16,965 bases of DNA from an uncultured Desulfomonile sp. (GCA_903920415.1 CAIXMD010000345.1:1-16965), one strand, 5' to 3'. Numbered from the stretch's first letter, positions 5,928 through 14,210 are shown. Made by a program: numbers and translations. The notes: generated by a model not told the origin, from the letters alone.

Positions 5928-7181
5928 TCACGAGGCCGATTCAGCCTCTTTTTCAAAGACAAGAATACATTGTTCTTTTAAGCAGATTACATCTTCGTTA
6001 ATAATTACTTCTTGAAGACTCTGGATTTCAGGCAGGTCGTACATGATGTCGAGCATTGCCCCTTCCAAAATGGATCGCAATCCACGAGCCCCAGTTTTTC
6101 GAGAGAGTGCAGCGCCTGCTACCGCGCGGAGCGCCTCGTCGGTAAAGCGCAATTTAACGTGCTCGAAGCCGAAAAGCTTCTTGTATTGTTTAACCAAAGC
6201 ATTCTTGGGCTCGAGAAGGATTCTTACCAGGGAGTCTTCATCCAGTTCGTGCAACGTAGCCGCTACGGGAAGGCGGCCGACGAACTCAGGTATAAGGCCG
6301 TAATGAATCAGATCCTCAGGCTGAACATGTTCTAATACATTTGATACGATCTCACTCTTGGCTCCACCAATTTCGGCATTGAAACCCATGGACTTCAGGT
6401 TCATCCTTTGCTGTACAACCTTTTCTAAACCCACAAATGCGCCACCACAAATGAAAAGGATGTTGGTTGTATCGACCTGGAGGAATTCCTGTTGAGGATG
6501 TTTTCGCCCACCCTTTGGAGGAACGTTGGCCATTGTACCTTCAACAATCTTCAAAAGGGCCTGTTGGACGCCCTCGCCTGAAACGTCCCTTGTAATGCTA
6601 AGGTTTTCCGTCTTTCGAGATATCTTGTCTATCTCATCTATATACACGATGCCACGACACGCTCTTGAGATGTCGTAATCTGCACTCTGAAGAAGAGTCA
6701 GGATTATGTTTTCTACGTCCTCACCCACGTACCCTGCTTCGGTGAGTGTAGTAGCATCAGCTATGGCAAACGGTACGTGGAGGATTCTGGCAAGCGTCTG
6801 TGCCAATAGAGTCTTTCCCGAACCCGTAGGGCCAATCAGCAATATATTACTTTTTTGGAGTTCGACACCGTCGAGATCAGGTTTTGAATCGATTCGTTTG
6901 TAGTGATTGTGTACAGCCACGGAGAGGATTTTCTTTGCTTGCTCCTGGCCAATCACGTAATCGTCAAGCGCTTTCTTAATCTCAGAAGGCTTGGGGACTT
7001 TAGAACGAGCTTTCCCCATCTCTTCTTTTTCGTATTCTTCGGCTATTATTTCATTGCACAGTTCAATACACTCGTCGCAGATGTATACTGTTGGTCCTGC
7101 GATCAATTTTCGAACCTCGTCCTGGCTCTTGCCGCAAAAGGAACAGTAAAGAGACGAGAAATTACCTTTTCTGCCCGCCAT
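5928..7181 (-). CDS. clpX: ATP-dependent Clp protease ATPase subunit ClpX
   Basis: AAA+ unfoldase that recognises tagged cytosolic substrates and feeds them to ClpP. The 417-residue protein has the expected length and parts. The N-terminal zinc-binding domain has C13, C16, C35 and C38. Walker A is GPTGSGKT (117-124), the pore-1 loop GYVG is at 150-153, and Walker B IVYIDEID is at 178-185. The RKH loop is at 226-228, an MGF ClpP-docking loop (IGF in Escherichia coli) is at 265-267, the arginine finger region PEFVGRLP is at 298-305, and sensor 2 GARGL is at 364-368. The start ATG has an ideal AAGGAGG six bases upstream. It lies 92 bases after clpP in the same operon, and that gap can form alternative hairpins. 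It is followed by a likely terminator; lon, often next in proteobacteria, is absent. Confidence 0.99.
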   Translation of the reverse strand: MAGRKGNFSSLYCSFCGKSQDEVRKLIAGPTVYICDECIELCNEIIAEEYEKEEMGKARSKVPKPSEIKKALDDYVIGQEQAKKILSVAVHNHYKRIDSKPDLDGVELQKSNILLIGPTGSGKTLLAQTLARILHVPFAIADATTLTEAGYVGEDVENIILTLLQSADYDISRACRGIVYIDEIDKISRKTENLSITRDVSGEGVQQALLKIVEGTMANVPPKGGRKHPQQEFLQVDTTNILFICGGAFVGLEKVVQQRMNLKSMGFNAEIGGAKSEIVSNVLEHVQPEDLIHYGLIPEFVGRLPVAATLHELDEDSLVRILLEPKNALVKQYKKLFGFEHVKLRFTDEALRAVAGAALSRKTGARGLRSILEGAMLDIMYDLPEIQSLQEVIINEDVICLKEQCILVFEKEAESAS

Positions 7182-7199
7182 GAATTCCTCCTTGAGCTC

Positions 7200-7231
7200 C
7201 GGTCTTTGCAGGCAGACCGCCGACGTGCGGT
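7200..7231 (-). promoter_or_regulatory. Two mutually exclusive hairpins in the clpP-clpX intergenic transcript
   Basis: One hairpin is CGGTCT (7200-7205) with AGACCG (7214-7219). A second, ACCGC (7216-7220) with GCGGT (7227-7231), uses the same central bases. In the minus-strand transcript only one can form. The first ends just upstream of the clpX AAGGAGG site, so switching could affect clpX translation. This is a sequence-only inference. Confidence 0.38.
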
Positions 7232-7273
7232 ACTTGACCTAAGAGCTTGACCCTTACGTGAACGGTTTTTATC

Positions 7274-7870
7274 CTATTTTTGCTCAGTTTTCCCTCTGCT
7301 GAAGATTACGCTATCTACGATTCCATATTGGACGGCCTCTTCACCGTCCATAAAGTAATCTCGTTCAGTATCGGCTTCTATCCTCTCAACAGGCTGGCCA
7401 GTATGTTTTACGAGAATCTGGTTAAGTTCACTGCGCATGCGAAGGATCTCTCTGGCATGAATCTCTATGTCCGTAGCCTGGCCTTGAAAGCCTCCCATTG
7501 GCTGATGAATAAGAATTCTTGAATGGGGAAGCGTATATCGTTTGCCGCTGCTCCCTGCCGCCAGCAGAAGGGCCCCCATGCTTGCTGCCTGACCAATACA
7601 GATAGTCTGGATATCAGGCTTGATGTACTGCATTGTATCGTAAATAGCTAATCCGGATGTCACTGTTCCACCTGGAGAATTTATGTAGAAACTTATATCC
7701 TTCTCTGGTTCTTCGCTCTCCAAAAAAAGAAGTTGCGCTATTACCAGATTCGCTATCATGTCGTCTATGGCAGTCCCAAGGAAAATTATTCTCTCCTTAA
7801 GAAGCCGTGAATAAATGTCATAAGATCTCTCACCTCGACTTGTCTGCTCTACGACTATGGGTACCAGCAT
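7274..7870 (-). CDS. clpP: ATP-dependent Clp protease proteolytic subunit ClpP
   Basis: Serine peptidase that forms the tetradecameric chamber of ClpXP. I prefer ATG 7870 (198 residues) over a GTG at 7879. AGAAAGAG is better spaced from it, and the mature Escherichia coli protein begins at the equivalent point. With that start the catalytic triad falls at S97 (GQAASMGA), H122 (ILIHQP) and D171 (DTERD), the same numbers as in mature E. coli ClpP. The substrate-binding SPGG motif is at 65-68. Residues 28-33 (RIIFLG) and the handle helix around 130-150 are intact. It follows tig by 31 bases and precedes clpX by 92, all on the minus strand, so a shared transcript is very likely. No signs of inactivation or divergence are seen. 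Confidence 0.99.
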   Translation of the reverse strand: MLVPIVVEQTSRGERSYDIYSRLLKERIIFLGTAIDDMIANLVIAQLLFLESEEPEKDISFYINSPGGTVTSGLAIYDTMQYIKPDIQTICIGQAASMGALLLAAGSSGKRYTLPHSRILIHQPMGGFQGQATDIEIHAREILRMRSELNQILVKHTGQPVERIEADTERDYFMDGEEAVQYGIVDSVIFSRGKTEQK

Positions 7871-7901
7871 TATGTTCACTCTTTCTTGTAATTAATTTTT
7901 C

Positions 7902-9215
7902 TTAACTGGGGACTGTATCAGTCTGGGATTCTTCTTCGGTCACTTCAGCATGATCCTCGATCAGTTTGTAAACTTTTTTATCAAGGAGTCCTGCGCTGAA
8001 ACCTTCCAACGAATTGTGTTCCACAAGCTGATCTTTATAGTGGTCCGGAGAGATGCCTGCTTCCTGGGCATATCGCTCAATGCCTTCCTGGAGTTCTTCT
8101 TCCGAAATTTCAATACCTTCCTGTTCAATAAGTGCCTTTACAATCAGAGCATTTTTTACCGCTCTCAAAGCAGATGGCCTAACCTGGTCACGCTGATCCG
8201 GAGAAGGTACAGGAAGCCGTTTAGGATCGATACCTTGAGCCTTGTATGCTTCGATCAACTGGTTCAGAAAGAGATCGATTTCGGTTTCCACCATTGATTC
8301 TGGAACCTCGAAGGGATTATTTTCTATCAAGAAATCGATGATCTGGAGCTTGATCTCCTTCTGAGACTCACTATCAAAATGGTTTTGCAGATCTTTCCTA
8401 ATCTGGTCTTTCAACTCTTCCAGAGACTGAAATTTTCCTAAGTCCTTGGCAAAATGATCATCCATTTCCGGTAGAACACGTTCTTTTGCTTCCTTGCAAC
8501 TAACAGTGAATTCGGCAGTTTTTCCAGACAGGTTTTTCCGCGGAAAGTCTTCCGGAAATTCCAGGGTAAACTTCCTCGTTTCATCAGGCTTCATTTCTTC
8601 CAGCTTGGAGTCAAAGTCAGGCAGGTAGAAGTTCTTTCCCAATTCCATATGATAATCAGTCACTGTGAGGGCCGGAATTATATCTCCATCGGCAATAGCC
8701 TCTATGTCCACCAACAAATGATCCCCTTGCCTGACGCCCCTTGATTCCGATATGGGGGTAAGTTTCCCTTGAAGTTCTCTGAGGTTTTGGATGCGTTCCG
8801 CAACTTGATTCTCGTCCACAGTTCGAATATGCCGCTTGAGTTTGAGCCCTTTGTAGTCTTTCACCTCTATGGGAGGTGGAACCTCTATTTCTGCCGTAAA
8901 CCTAAAAGGTTTACCCAATTCTACGGCTTCCGGATCGATACTGATAACCGAAACAGGCTTTATTTTCTTTTCATCAAGGCCTGACTCGAAGGTCTCTTCG
9001 ATTATTTTGCGGACAGCGTCGGCTTCGACTTTACTTTTAAAATAGCTTCGAAGAATGTTGAGAGGAACCTTGCCTTTTCTAAATCCCTTTATTTGTACAG
9101 TTTTCCTCAGATCACGATATTCAGAATCTATTATGTCCAACACCCTATCTTCGGGGACCTCGAATGTGATTTTTTTCTTAACTGAACTGAGATCTTCTAC
9201 CTGTATGTTAGTCAT
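7902..9215 (-). CDS. tig: Trigger factor, ribosome-associated chaperone and prolyl isomerase
   Basis: Binds the ribosome exit tunnel and protects nascent chains. The 437 residues have the standard three-part layout. The N-terminal ribosome-binding domain carries the signature GFRKGKVP (44-51). An FKBP-type prolyl isomerase domain is at about 163-245 (GDHLLVDIEA through GKTAEFTV). The helical C-terminal chaperone arms follow from about 250 to 425. GAGGAG lies immediately before the ATG. It is the first gene of tig-clpP-clpX, an order conserved across many bacteria, and is divergent from the glycosyltransferase operon across a 244-base region. A TATAAT-like box on the minus strand (9331-9326) may drive it, but no well-spaced -35 accompanies it. 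The acidic tail (residues ~425-437) is ordinary for the family. Confidence 0.98.
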   Translation of the reverse strand: MTNIQVEDLSSVKKKITFEVPEDRVLDIIDSEYRDLRKTVQIKGFRKGKVPLNILRSYFKSKVEADAVRKIIEETFESGLDEKKIKPVSVISIDPEAVELGKPFRFTAEIEVPPPIEVKDYKGLKLKRHIRTVDENQVAERIQNLRELQGKLTPISESRGVRQGDHLLVDIEAIADGDIIPALTVTDYHMELGKNFYLPDFDSKLEEMKPDETRKFTLEFPEDFPRKNLSGKTAEFTVSCKEAKERVLPEMDDHFAKDLGKFQSLEELKDQIRKDLQNHFDSESQKEIKLQIIDFLIENNPFEVPESMVETEIDLFLNQLIEAYKAQGIDPKRLPVPSPDQRDQVRPSALRAVKNALIVKALIEQEGIEISEEELQEGIERYAQEAGISPDHYKDQLVEHNSLEGFSAGLLDKKVYKLIEDHAEVTEEESQTDTVPS

Positions 9216-9459
9216 TTCTCCTCTTTCTCATTTACTATTTGTTAATGGTATTAAGTGTTCGTCGTCACGTCGCCTTTTGGTCACGACCAGTCCGACGCTG
9301 TCTCCGCATCTTCTCCAATAAAAATATTATAAGACAAACATTGCCAAAAGGGAAGTGAATGAAGACTGCAGGCTCAAGCTACACTCATTTTTCTTGAACC
9401 GATGAGCTTGATGTTATACGGTCCATTCGTAGACGTATAGAACGCTACGGAAACGGTGC

Positions 9460-10461
9460 TTGAAAGACTCCAAACCCATCGATCAGTTCGTTATTAGCGT
9501 AGTTGTACCTCTCTATAATGAAGAGAAGAATGTACCTGTATTTATCGAGCGGTTGGCACGAGTCTTCAAACGGTTGGGATGTCTCTGGGAGGTTGTTTTC
9601 GCTTTGGACCCGAGTCCTGACCTAACTCGGGAGACAATCCTGAAACTTATCGAAGCTGGTTATCCTATTAGACTTTTAACATTTTCCCGTAGGATAGGTA
9701 AACCTTTGTCCCTTTTGGCTGGACTGGATCACTGCAGAGGGGATGCCTGCGTGGTAATTGATGCAGATCTTCAGGATCCCCCGGAACTCATAGAACAGAT
9801 GATTGAGAAATGGCGTGAAGGGTTCAAAGTCGTAATAGCCCAGCGAGTTTCCCGCAAAGGGGAGAATTTCTTCTATTTGAAAGCAACGGAAGTTTTTTAC
9901 TGGCTTCTGGAAAGATTCAGCGAGGTTAAAGTTCCAAGAAATACAGGTGATTTCAGACTCCTCGATGCTCGCGTAGTTCGAGAGATATGCCGTTTCAGAG
10001 AACGCCATGTTTTTCTGAGAGGACTGACCTCTGCAGCCGGATTCCCGAGCGCCGTAATACCTTTTGACAGAGACCCCCGTTTCAGGGGCAGAGCACAAAT
10101 CTCTTTCATCGGCGCAGTCAATATAGCACTTGATGGCATAATTCCTTTTTCCAGAATCCCTGTACGCCTAATCTTTATTTTAGGTCTCGTGTTGACGGTA
10201 CTGGGATTTGGCAGCGGTCTGGTATGGTTGATTTCCTGCCTGTTCACCGGATTTTCGGATCGATGGCCTATTGTGATTCTTTGCATATTGAATGTGGGAA
10301 TGACCGGCATGATACTCACGGCCATGGGAACCATAGGCGAATACCTGGTGCGAACCTACGAGGAAGCTCGGCGTCGGCCACTTTATATCGTAGATCAAAT
10401 GAACGAGTCTGATACCCTTCCTCGTAGACTCTCAGAGCCGCCTGATGGCCAAAATCAATGA
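9460..10461 (+). CDS. GtrB/DPM1-type family 2 glycosyltransferase with two membrane helices
   Basis: Likely transfers a sugar to polyprenyl phosphate at the inner face of the inner membrane. Residues 11-220 are a GT-A catalytic domain beginning VVVPLYNEE (14-22), with the metal-binding DADLQDPPE (101-109) and NTGDFRLLD (161-169). Two transmembrane helices follow at about 236-262 and 269-295, then the typical tail RRRPLYIV (304-311). The usual DDGS motif is replaced by ALDPSPD (48-54), so nucleotide binding may differ from textbook members. Only a TTG (9460) is available as start, since an in-frame stop lies at 9430-9432 and no ATG or GTG precedes the conserved domain. The ribosome binding site is weak. 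It is first of three plus-strand genes with an epimerase and lptG, suggesting envelope glycan modification. The donor sugar is unknown. Confidence 0.93.
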   Translation: MKDSKPIDQFVISVVVPLYNEEKNVPVFIERLARVFKRLGCLWEVVFALDPSPDLTRETILKLIEAGYPIRLLTFSRRIGKPLSLLAGLDHCRGDACVVIDADLQDPPELIEQMIEKWREGFKVVIAQRVSRKGENFFYLKATEVFYWLLERFSEVKVPRNTGDFRLLDARVVREICRFRERHVFLRGLTSAAGFPSAVIPFDRDPRFRGRAQISFIGAVNIALDGIIPFSRIPVRLIFILGLVLTVLGFGSGLVWLISCLFTGFSDRWPIVILCILNVGMTGMILTAMGTIGEYLVRTYEEARRRPLYIVDQMNESDTLPRRLSEPPDGQNQ

Positions 10462-10518
10462 GCTTAGTATCCTGTTTCACGGACTGGATTTCACGTCTCC
10501 GGTAATGAAAGATAAAAC

Positions 10519-11481
10519 ATGCAGGTTCTGGTAACAGGAGGCGCTGGATTCATCGGTAGCCACATTGTCGATAGACTGCTTCTAAGAGGTAACGATGTCA
10601 TTATTTACGACAACCTATCCTCGGGATTCCGACGGCATCTGGAGCCTGCCCTGAAAACAGGGAAGGCCGTCTTAGTGGAAGGCGACATTCTCAATGGCCG
10701 GAAACTAGTCAAAGCAATGAAAGATGTCTCGACTGTTTTTCACTTGGCCGCTAACGCTGATGTTAGAGGCGGCCAGGCTGATACAGGCGTAGACCTCAGG
10801 CAGAACCTGCTTGGAACCCGTTCGGTTCTCGAGTCCATGCGTACCACGGGAGCATCAGAGATTGTATTCACAAGTTCCGCTACCGTTTATGGTGAACCTG
10901 ACCGCTTCCCCACACCGGAAGATTACGCTCCCCTCCAAACATCGCTTTATGGAGCTTCCAAGCTGGGGGCTGAAGCAATTATACAGGCTTATGGAGAGTA
11001 TTTCGGTATACGGAGCTGCGTTTTCCGGTTCGTGTCGTGGTTGGGGGAAAGATATTCTCATGGGGTTGTCTACGATTTCATCAACAAACTGAGGGCAAAT
11101 CCCAAAGAGTTGGAGATACTGGGAGACGGCAACCAGAAAAAATCATATCTTCACGTCGATGACGGCACTAAAGGGATTTTTTTAGCGTTGGACAAAATTT
11201 CCGGACTGAAGAATGTTATTAACTTGGGCCACGTAGACTATATCGATGTCAAAAGCGTGGCACGGATCGTTTCTGACGAGATGGGACTGAAAAAAGTGGT
11301 GTACCGCTTTTTAGGGGGCTCTCGGGGGTGGTTGGGAGACAGCCCGCTTGTTCATCTAGATCTGTCTAAAATTAAGCAGTTAGGATTTTACCCCAATGTC
11401 GGAATAGAAGAGGGCTTACGGCGTACAGCTCGTTATCTTCTGGAAAACATTTGGTTGCTGGATATTAGGAAAATGAAGTGA
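10519..11481 (+). CDS. NAD-dependent nucleotide-sugar epimerase/dehydratase (extended SDR)
   Basis: Acts on a nucleotide-diphosphate sugar in the cytosol, most like UDP-glucose 4-epimerases. The Rossmann motif GGAGFIGSH spans 7-15. D31 should bind the adenosine ribose of NAD, HLAANADV is at 75-82, S119/S120 lie in FTSSATVYGE, and the catalytic pair Y144/K148 is in SLYGASK. Length (320) is normal. The ATG at 10519 has only a weak AGAT-type site, but it fits the fold's first strand. The gene follows the glycosyltransferase by 57 bases and lptG follows after 21, so one operon is likely. It may supply the activated sugar used by the upstream glycosyltransferase. GalE-like 4-epimerase is the best guess; dehydratase or reductase activity cannot be excluded. 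Residues 311-320 form a slightly longer basic tail than usual. Confidence 0.93.
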   Translation: MQVLVTGGAGFIGSHIVDRLLLRGNDVIIYDNLSSGFRRHLEPALKTGKAVLVEGDILNGRKLVKAMKDVSTVFHLAANADVRGGQADTGVDLRQNLLGTRSVLESMRTTGASEIVFTSSATVYGEPDRFPTPEDYAPLQTSLYGASKLGAEAIIQAYGEYFGIRSCVFRFVSWLGERYSHGVVYDFINKLRANPKELEILGDGNQKKSYLHVDDGTKGIFLALDKISGLKNVINLGHVDYIDVKSVARIVSDEMGLKKVVYRFLGGSRGWLGDSPLVHLDLSKIKQLGFYPNVGIEEGLRRTARYLLENIWLLDIRKMK

Positions 11482-11502
11482 AGATAACTGAAAGTTTCGG
11501 AT

Positions 11503-12648
11503 TTGATCAAACGCTTGCGGTTTCGCGGCGTCAATCTACGACATCTTTCAGTTTCCGGGCATGACTTGAGAATAATTGATCGATATATTACCTTGGAATT
11601 CATTAAGGTGTTCGCCATTTGTGTAATGGGGTTCATCCTGGTGTTCCTGCTGGTAGAGATTACGGACAAAATAAAGTACTACTTTCAGTATAATCCGCCT
11701 GGAAAACTCATGTTGAAGTATTTCTTGGTGAAACTCCCGGGATATCTCTTTTTTGCCATTCCTCTGGGAATTTTACTTGCGGGGATGCTGGCTCTCCTCA
11801 TTATGGCTCGCCATTCGGAGTTGATCGCCATGCAGGCCAACGGGATTGACGCACTCAGTATTGCAAGACCCGTATTGATAATAGGCCTTGCGGCTTCCTT
11901 TATCATGTTCTTGGCCGATGAAACAATCATTCCGTGGTCGAACAGATACAGCGAGTACATCCAGAATGTTGAAATTGCAGGAAAAGCCGATACGACTCTT
12001 GTTAAGAGAGACCAGATATGGATCCATTCATCGGACTCAATTATACATATAGATAAGTTCGATAAGTCAAGACAGTCGCTGGATAAGGTTTCCGTGATCC
12101 GGTGGAATGCAGATTATGACTTTGTCGAGCGTATTTTTGCCGACAAAGGAAAGTGGTGGAATACACACTGGATGTTTTACGGTGCCAATCGGATAGTCCG
12201 CTCGCCGGACGGAAAATTCGTGTTGGAAACTCTTCCGTCAATGATTGGGTCCCTCAAGAAAACCCCGGAGGATTTCGATAGAGCTGAAACACCTACTAAA
12301 GAAATGAACATGGTTCAACTTGGAGCATACATCGACAAAACCATAGAGGAAGGCCAGACGCCTACACGCTACCTGGTAGATTGGCACGACAAGATAGCTT
12401 TTCCGATGGTATGCCTGATAATGGCAGCCCTAAGTGTTCCTTTTGCCATCAAGGTCAGTCCTCGGGGTGGGGGTATCGCTGTGGGATTAGGTTTATCCCT
12501 TGTAGTTGCTTTTAGTTACTGGATCGCGCACACCATGTTTATTGCCCTTGGGCACGGAGGATACATCCCGCCTATAGCAGCAGCATGGGGCGCAAACGTT
12601 GTTTTTGGGTTGGGCGCCACAGTTCTTCTTCTTCAGGCAGGCACCTGA
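11503..12648 (+). CDS. lptG: LptF/LptG-family lipopolysaccharide export permease (LptG-like)
   Basis: Inner-membrane permease of the LPS ABC exporter (LptB2FG) that extracts LPS and passes it to LptC/A. Three N-terminal membrane helices can be seen at about 35-55, 75-101 and 120-138. A periplasmic beta-jellyroll region spans ~140-310, and three more helices lie within ~315-380. The conserved RIIDRYITLEF (23-33) and the ABC-coupling segment ARHSELIAMQANGI (102-115) support the family. No ATG is available before the first helix. TTG 11503 is the first usable start after an in-frame stop at 11485-11487, though the ribosome binding site is weak. The first ~20 residues are an unusual basic extension. 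It is third in an operon with sugar genes. LptF and LptB are not in the window, so LptF versus LptG is judged by similarity only. Confidence 0.9.
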   Translation: MIKRLRFRGVNLRHLSVSGHDLRIIDRYITLEFIKVFAICVMGFILVFLLVEITDKIKYYFQYNPPGKLMLKYFLVKLPGYLFFAIPLGILLAGMLALLIMARHSELIAMQANGIDALSIARPVLIIGLAASFIMFLADETIIPWSNRYSEYIQNVEIAGKADTTLVKRDQIWIHSSDSIIHIDKFDKSRQSLDKVSVIRWNADYDFVERIFADKGKWWNTHWMFYGANRIVRSPDGKFVLETLPSMIGSLKKTPEDFDRAETPTKEMNMVQLGAYIDKTIEEGQTPTRYLVDWHDKIAFPMVCLIMAALSVPFAIKVSPRGGGIAVGLGLSLVVAFSYWIAHTMFIALGHGGYIPPIAAAWGANVVFGLGATVLLLQAGT

Positions 12649-12721
12649 CGACATTCTTGAGCTTCTCATATCCAGATAATAGAGGGCGTGGGACCGATTA
12701 CACCGGTTCGTCAAGGTAGGC

Positions 12722-12784
12722 ATGAGGGATAAAGAAAGCAATTCTAAGGAGGTCGCTGATCTGGATTTCGCTGAAAGTCAATGA
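12722..12784 (+). CDS. Possible 20-residue leader peptide or spurious ORF
   Basis: ATG 12722 is preceded at five bases by AAGGTAGGC and reads through a highly charged 20-residue peptide (MRDKESNSKEVADLDFAESQ) to TGA at 12782. It sits 46 bases before the HD-domain gene. It could be a small peptide, a leader, or chance; there is no other support. Confidence 0.22.
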   Translation: MRDKESNSKEVADLDFAESQ

Positions 12785-12830
12785 GAACTCGAACTGGCGG
12801 TTGTACTGTCAGTCAGGGAGGCTAAGTTCC

Positions 12831-13409
12831 ATGAAGAGCATCCGCTGCGCAGAACAGCTCATCCGGTCTGCAATCTCAAGGTCAAATGTTCCCGAAGATC
12901 CGCTTCACGCTGAAAATACCTTGGCCTGGGTCCTCAAGCTGATGCCGGAATCTGACGAGGCTCTTCAACTCGCAGCACTCGGTCATGACATAGACCGAGC
13001 GGAAGAGACTCGGAGAGTTCAGAAAAACCGCTTTCGGACCTTTGATGAATTCAAAGCGGCCCACGCCTCACATAGTGCCGAGATCTTGCGATCGATTCTC
13101 GAAGAATGCGGCGTGGATGAATGCGTGAAGGTTGAGGTTTGCCGCCTGGTGCGTCTTCATGAGACAGGAGGCGATGAGAGATCAGATATTCTGAAGAATG
13201 CTGATGCCCTGTCCTACTTTCAAGACAATCTTCCTCTCTACTTTGCTCGCAATGGCTGGATGGAAACGAAACGACGCGGCATGTGGGGCTATGCGAGGCT
13301 CTCTCCGGAACTTCGGCAGATCGTTGGAAAGTTTCGCTTTGAGTCGGAGGATATTAACGCGCTGCTCCTAGAAGTGGTCATGGCGGGCGCCGAGGACCCT
13401 CGGGGTTGA
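12831..13409 (+). CDS. HD-domain phosphohydrolase-like protein
   Basis: A metal-dependent phosphohydrolase fold of 192 residues. I chose ATG 12831, which has AGGGAGG nine bases upstream; the frame is open further upstream (TTG 12801 and earlier). HD-domain ligands are visible: H26 (PLHAENTLAW), the HD doublet H52-D53 (AALGHDIDRA), H78/H81 (AHASHSAEI), H110 (RLHETGGD) and D125 (LKNADALSYF). This is the set expected for a working HD site. No partner domain such as RelA, GGDEF or nucleotidyltransferase is fused. There is no signal peptide, so it should be cytosolic. The FkbM-type methyltransferase starts six bases after its stop, suggesting translational coupling. Substrates in this superfamily range from nucleotides to phosphonates, and none can be chosen from the sequence. 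Confidence 0.85.
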   Translation: MKSIRCAEQLIRSAISRSNVPEDPLHAENTLAWVLKLMPESDEALQLAALGHDIDRAEETRRVQKNRFRTFDEFKAAHASHSAEILRSILEECGVDECVKVEVCRLVRLHETGGDERSDILKNADALSYFQDNLPLYFARNGWMETKRRGMWGYARLSPELRQIVGKFRFESEDINALLLEVVMAGAEDPRG

Positions 13410-13415
13410 GGGCCT

Positions 13416-14210
13416 TTGGCGAAGCAAGAACACGCCAGTTTCCTCGTTTCCTTCGGTCAATGGAAAACAGACATACTGAGACTCCATTCCAGAGCCAGGG
13501 CGCTCCTCAAGAAGGCAAAAAAACACTTATCCCATGCACAATCGCTAAGATTCCATCAAGCGCTGATCAAACAGGGCTATCTCGTTTTCGATATCGGCGC
13601 CAACGTCGGGGACATGACGGCACTGTATTTGGAGCTTGGGGCCAGAGTGGTTTCCTTGGAACCTCAGGAAGAATGCTTGAGAATCCTAGAGAAACGGTTT
13701 GGGCGGAATCCCGGAGTAACTATCGTTCCCATGGCTGTGGGGGCTTCTGAGGGAGAGCTGGAGCTTATGATCAGCGACATCCGATCGCCCATCTCCTCCA
13801 TGTCCAGACAGTGGATAGCAGCCGTGAAATCAAGTGGGAGATTCCCATACTATGAATGGAGTCATTCTGTGACGGTGCCGGTAACGACTCTTGACTCACT
13901 CATAGCCCAGTATGGAGAACCAGGCTTCTGCAAGATCGACGTAGAGGGATTTGAGCAGGAAGTTCTTCAAGGGGTTTCACGTCCCTTGGCATGCTTGTCG
14001 TTCGAGTACCATGCCGAGTTTCTCCAGGAAGCGATTGCCTGTCTGGAGCTTCTCCGGGCGCTCGGTGAGTATCGTTTCAATTATACGATAGAAAACCGAA
14101 TGGTTTTTGAGTCACCTCGTTGGATGGACGAAGAGGAGATCTCCAGCAGACTTCGATTACTTCCTTTCCCCAGTCTCCAAGGTGATGTGTATGCCCGCCG
14201 CCTCGGATAG
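13416..14210 (+). CDS. FkbM-family SAM-dependent methyltransferase
   Basis: Class I methyltransferase of 264 residues; the family commonly O-methylates sugars or small metabolites. The SAM-binding motif I is VFDIGANVGDMT (57-68), followed by SLEPQ (80-84) and the FkbM hallmark KIDVEGFE (173-180). A basic helical stretch (25-50, with KKAKK) precedes the fold. TTG 13416 is the only reasonable start. It lies six bases after the HD-gene stop, and GAGGG overlapping that stop serves as ribosome binding site. The C-terminal third (200-264) is less conserved and ends in a basic tail. It is convergent with the minus-strand NMNAT-like gene across 86 bases, and no terminator hairpin is visible in that gap. 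The acceptor may be an envelope sugar given the glycan genes upstream, but that is conjecture. Confidence 0.9.
   Translation: MAKQEHASFLVSFGQWKTDILRLHSRARALLKKAKKHLSHAQSLRFHQALIKQGYLVFDIGANVGDMTALYLELGARVVSLEPQEECLRILEKRFGRNPGVTIVPMAVGASEGELELMISDIRSPISSMSRQWIAAVKSSGRFPYYEWSHSVTVPVTTLDSLIAQYGEPGFCKIDVEGFEQEVLQGVSRPLACLSFEYHAEFLQEAIACLELLRALGEYRFNYTIENRMVFESPRWMDEEEISSRLRLLPFPSLQGDVYARRLG

Noticed and set aside
9281..9292. TGGTC-AC-GACCA palindrome in the tig/glycosyltransferase gap
   Set aside because: Arms of only 5 bp, no T-run and no promoter boxes at a fitting distance; too weak to call as a site.
9216..9459. Possible sigma-54 promoter (TGGCA-like) in front of tig
   Set aside because: The -12 GC and -24 GG spacing does not match; only a TATAAT-like box is left, without a well-spaced -35.
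9897..10334. 145-residue minus-strand frame
   Set aside because: It is antisense to the glycosyltransferase catalytic and membrane regions and has no ribosome binding site or recognisable motif.
13406..13750. 114-residue plus-strand frame
   Set aside because: It overlaps the start of the FkbM methyltransferase in another frame; the methyltransferase has the SAM and FkbM motifs.
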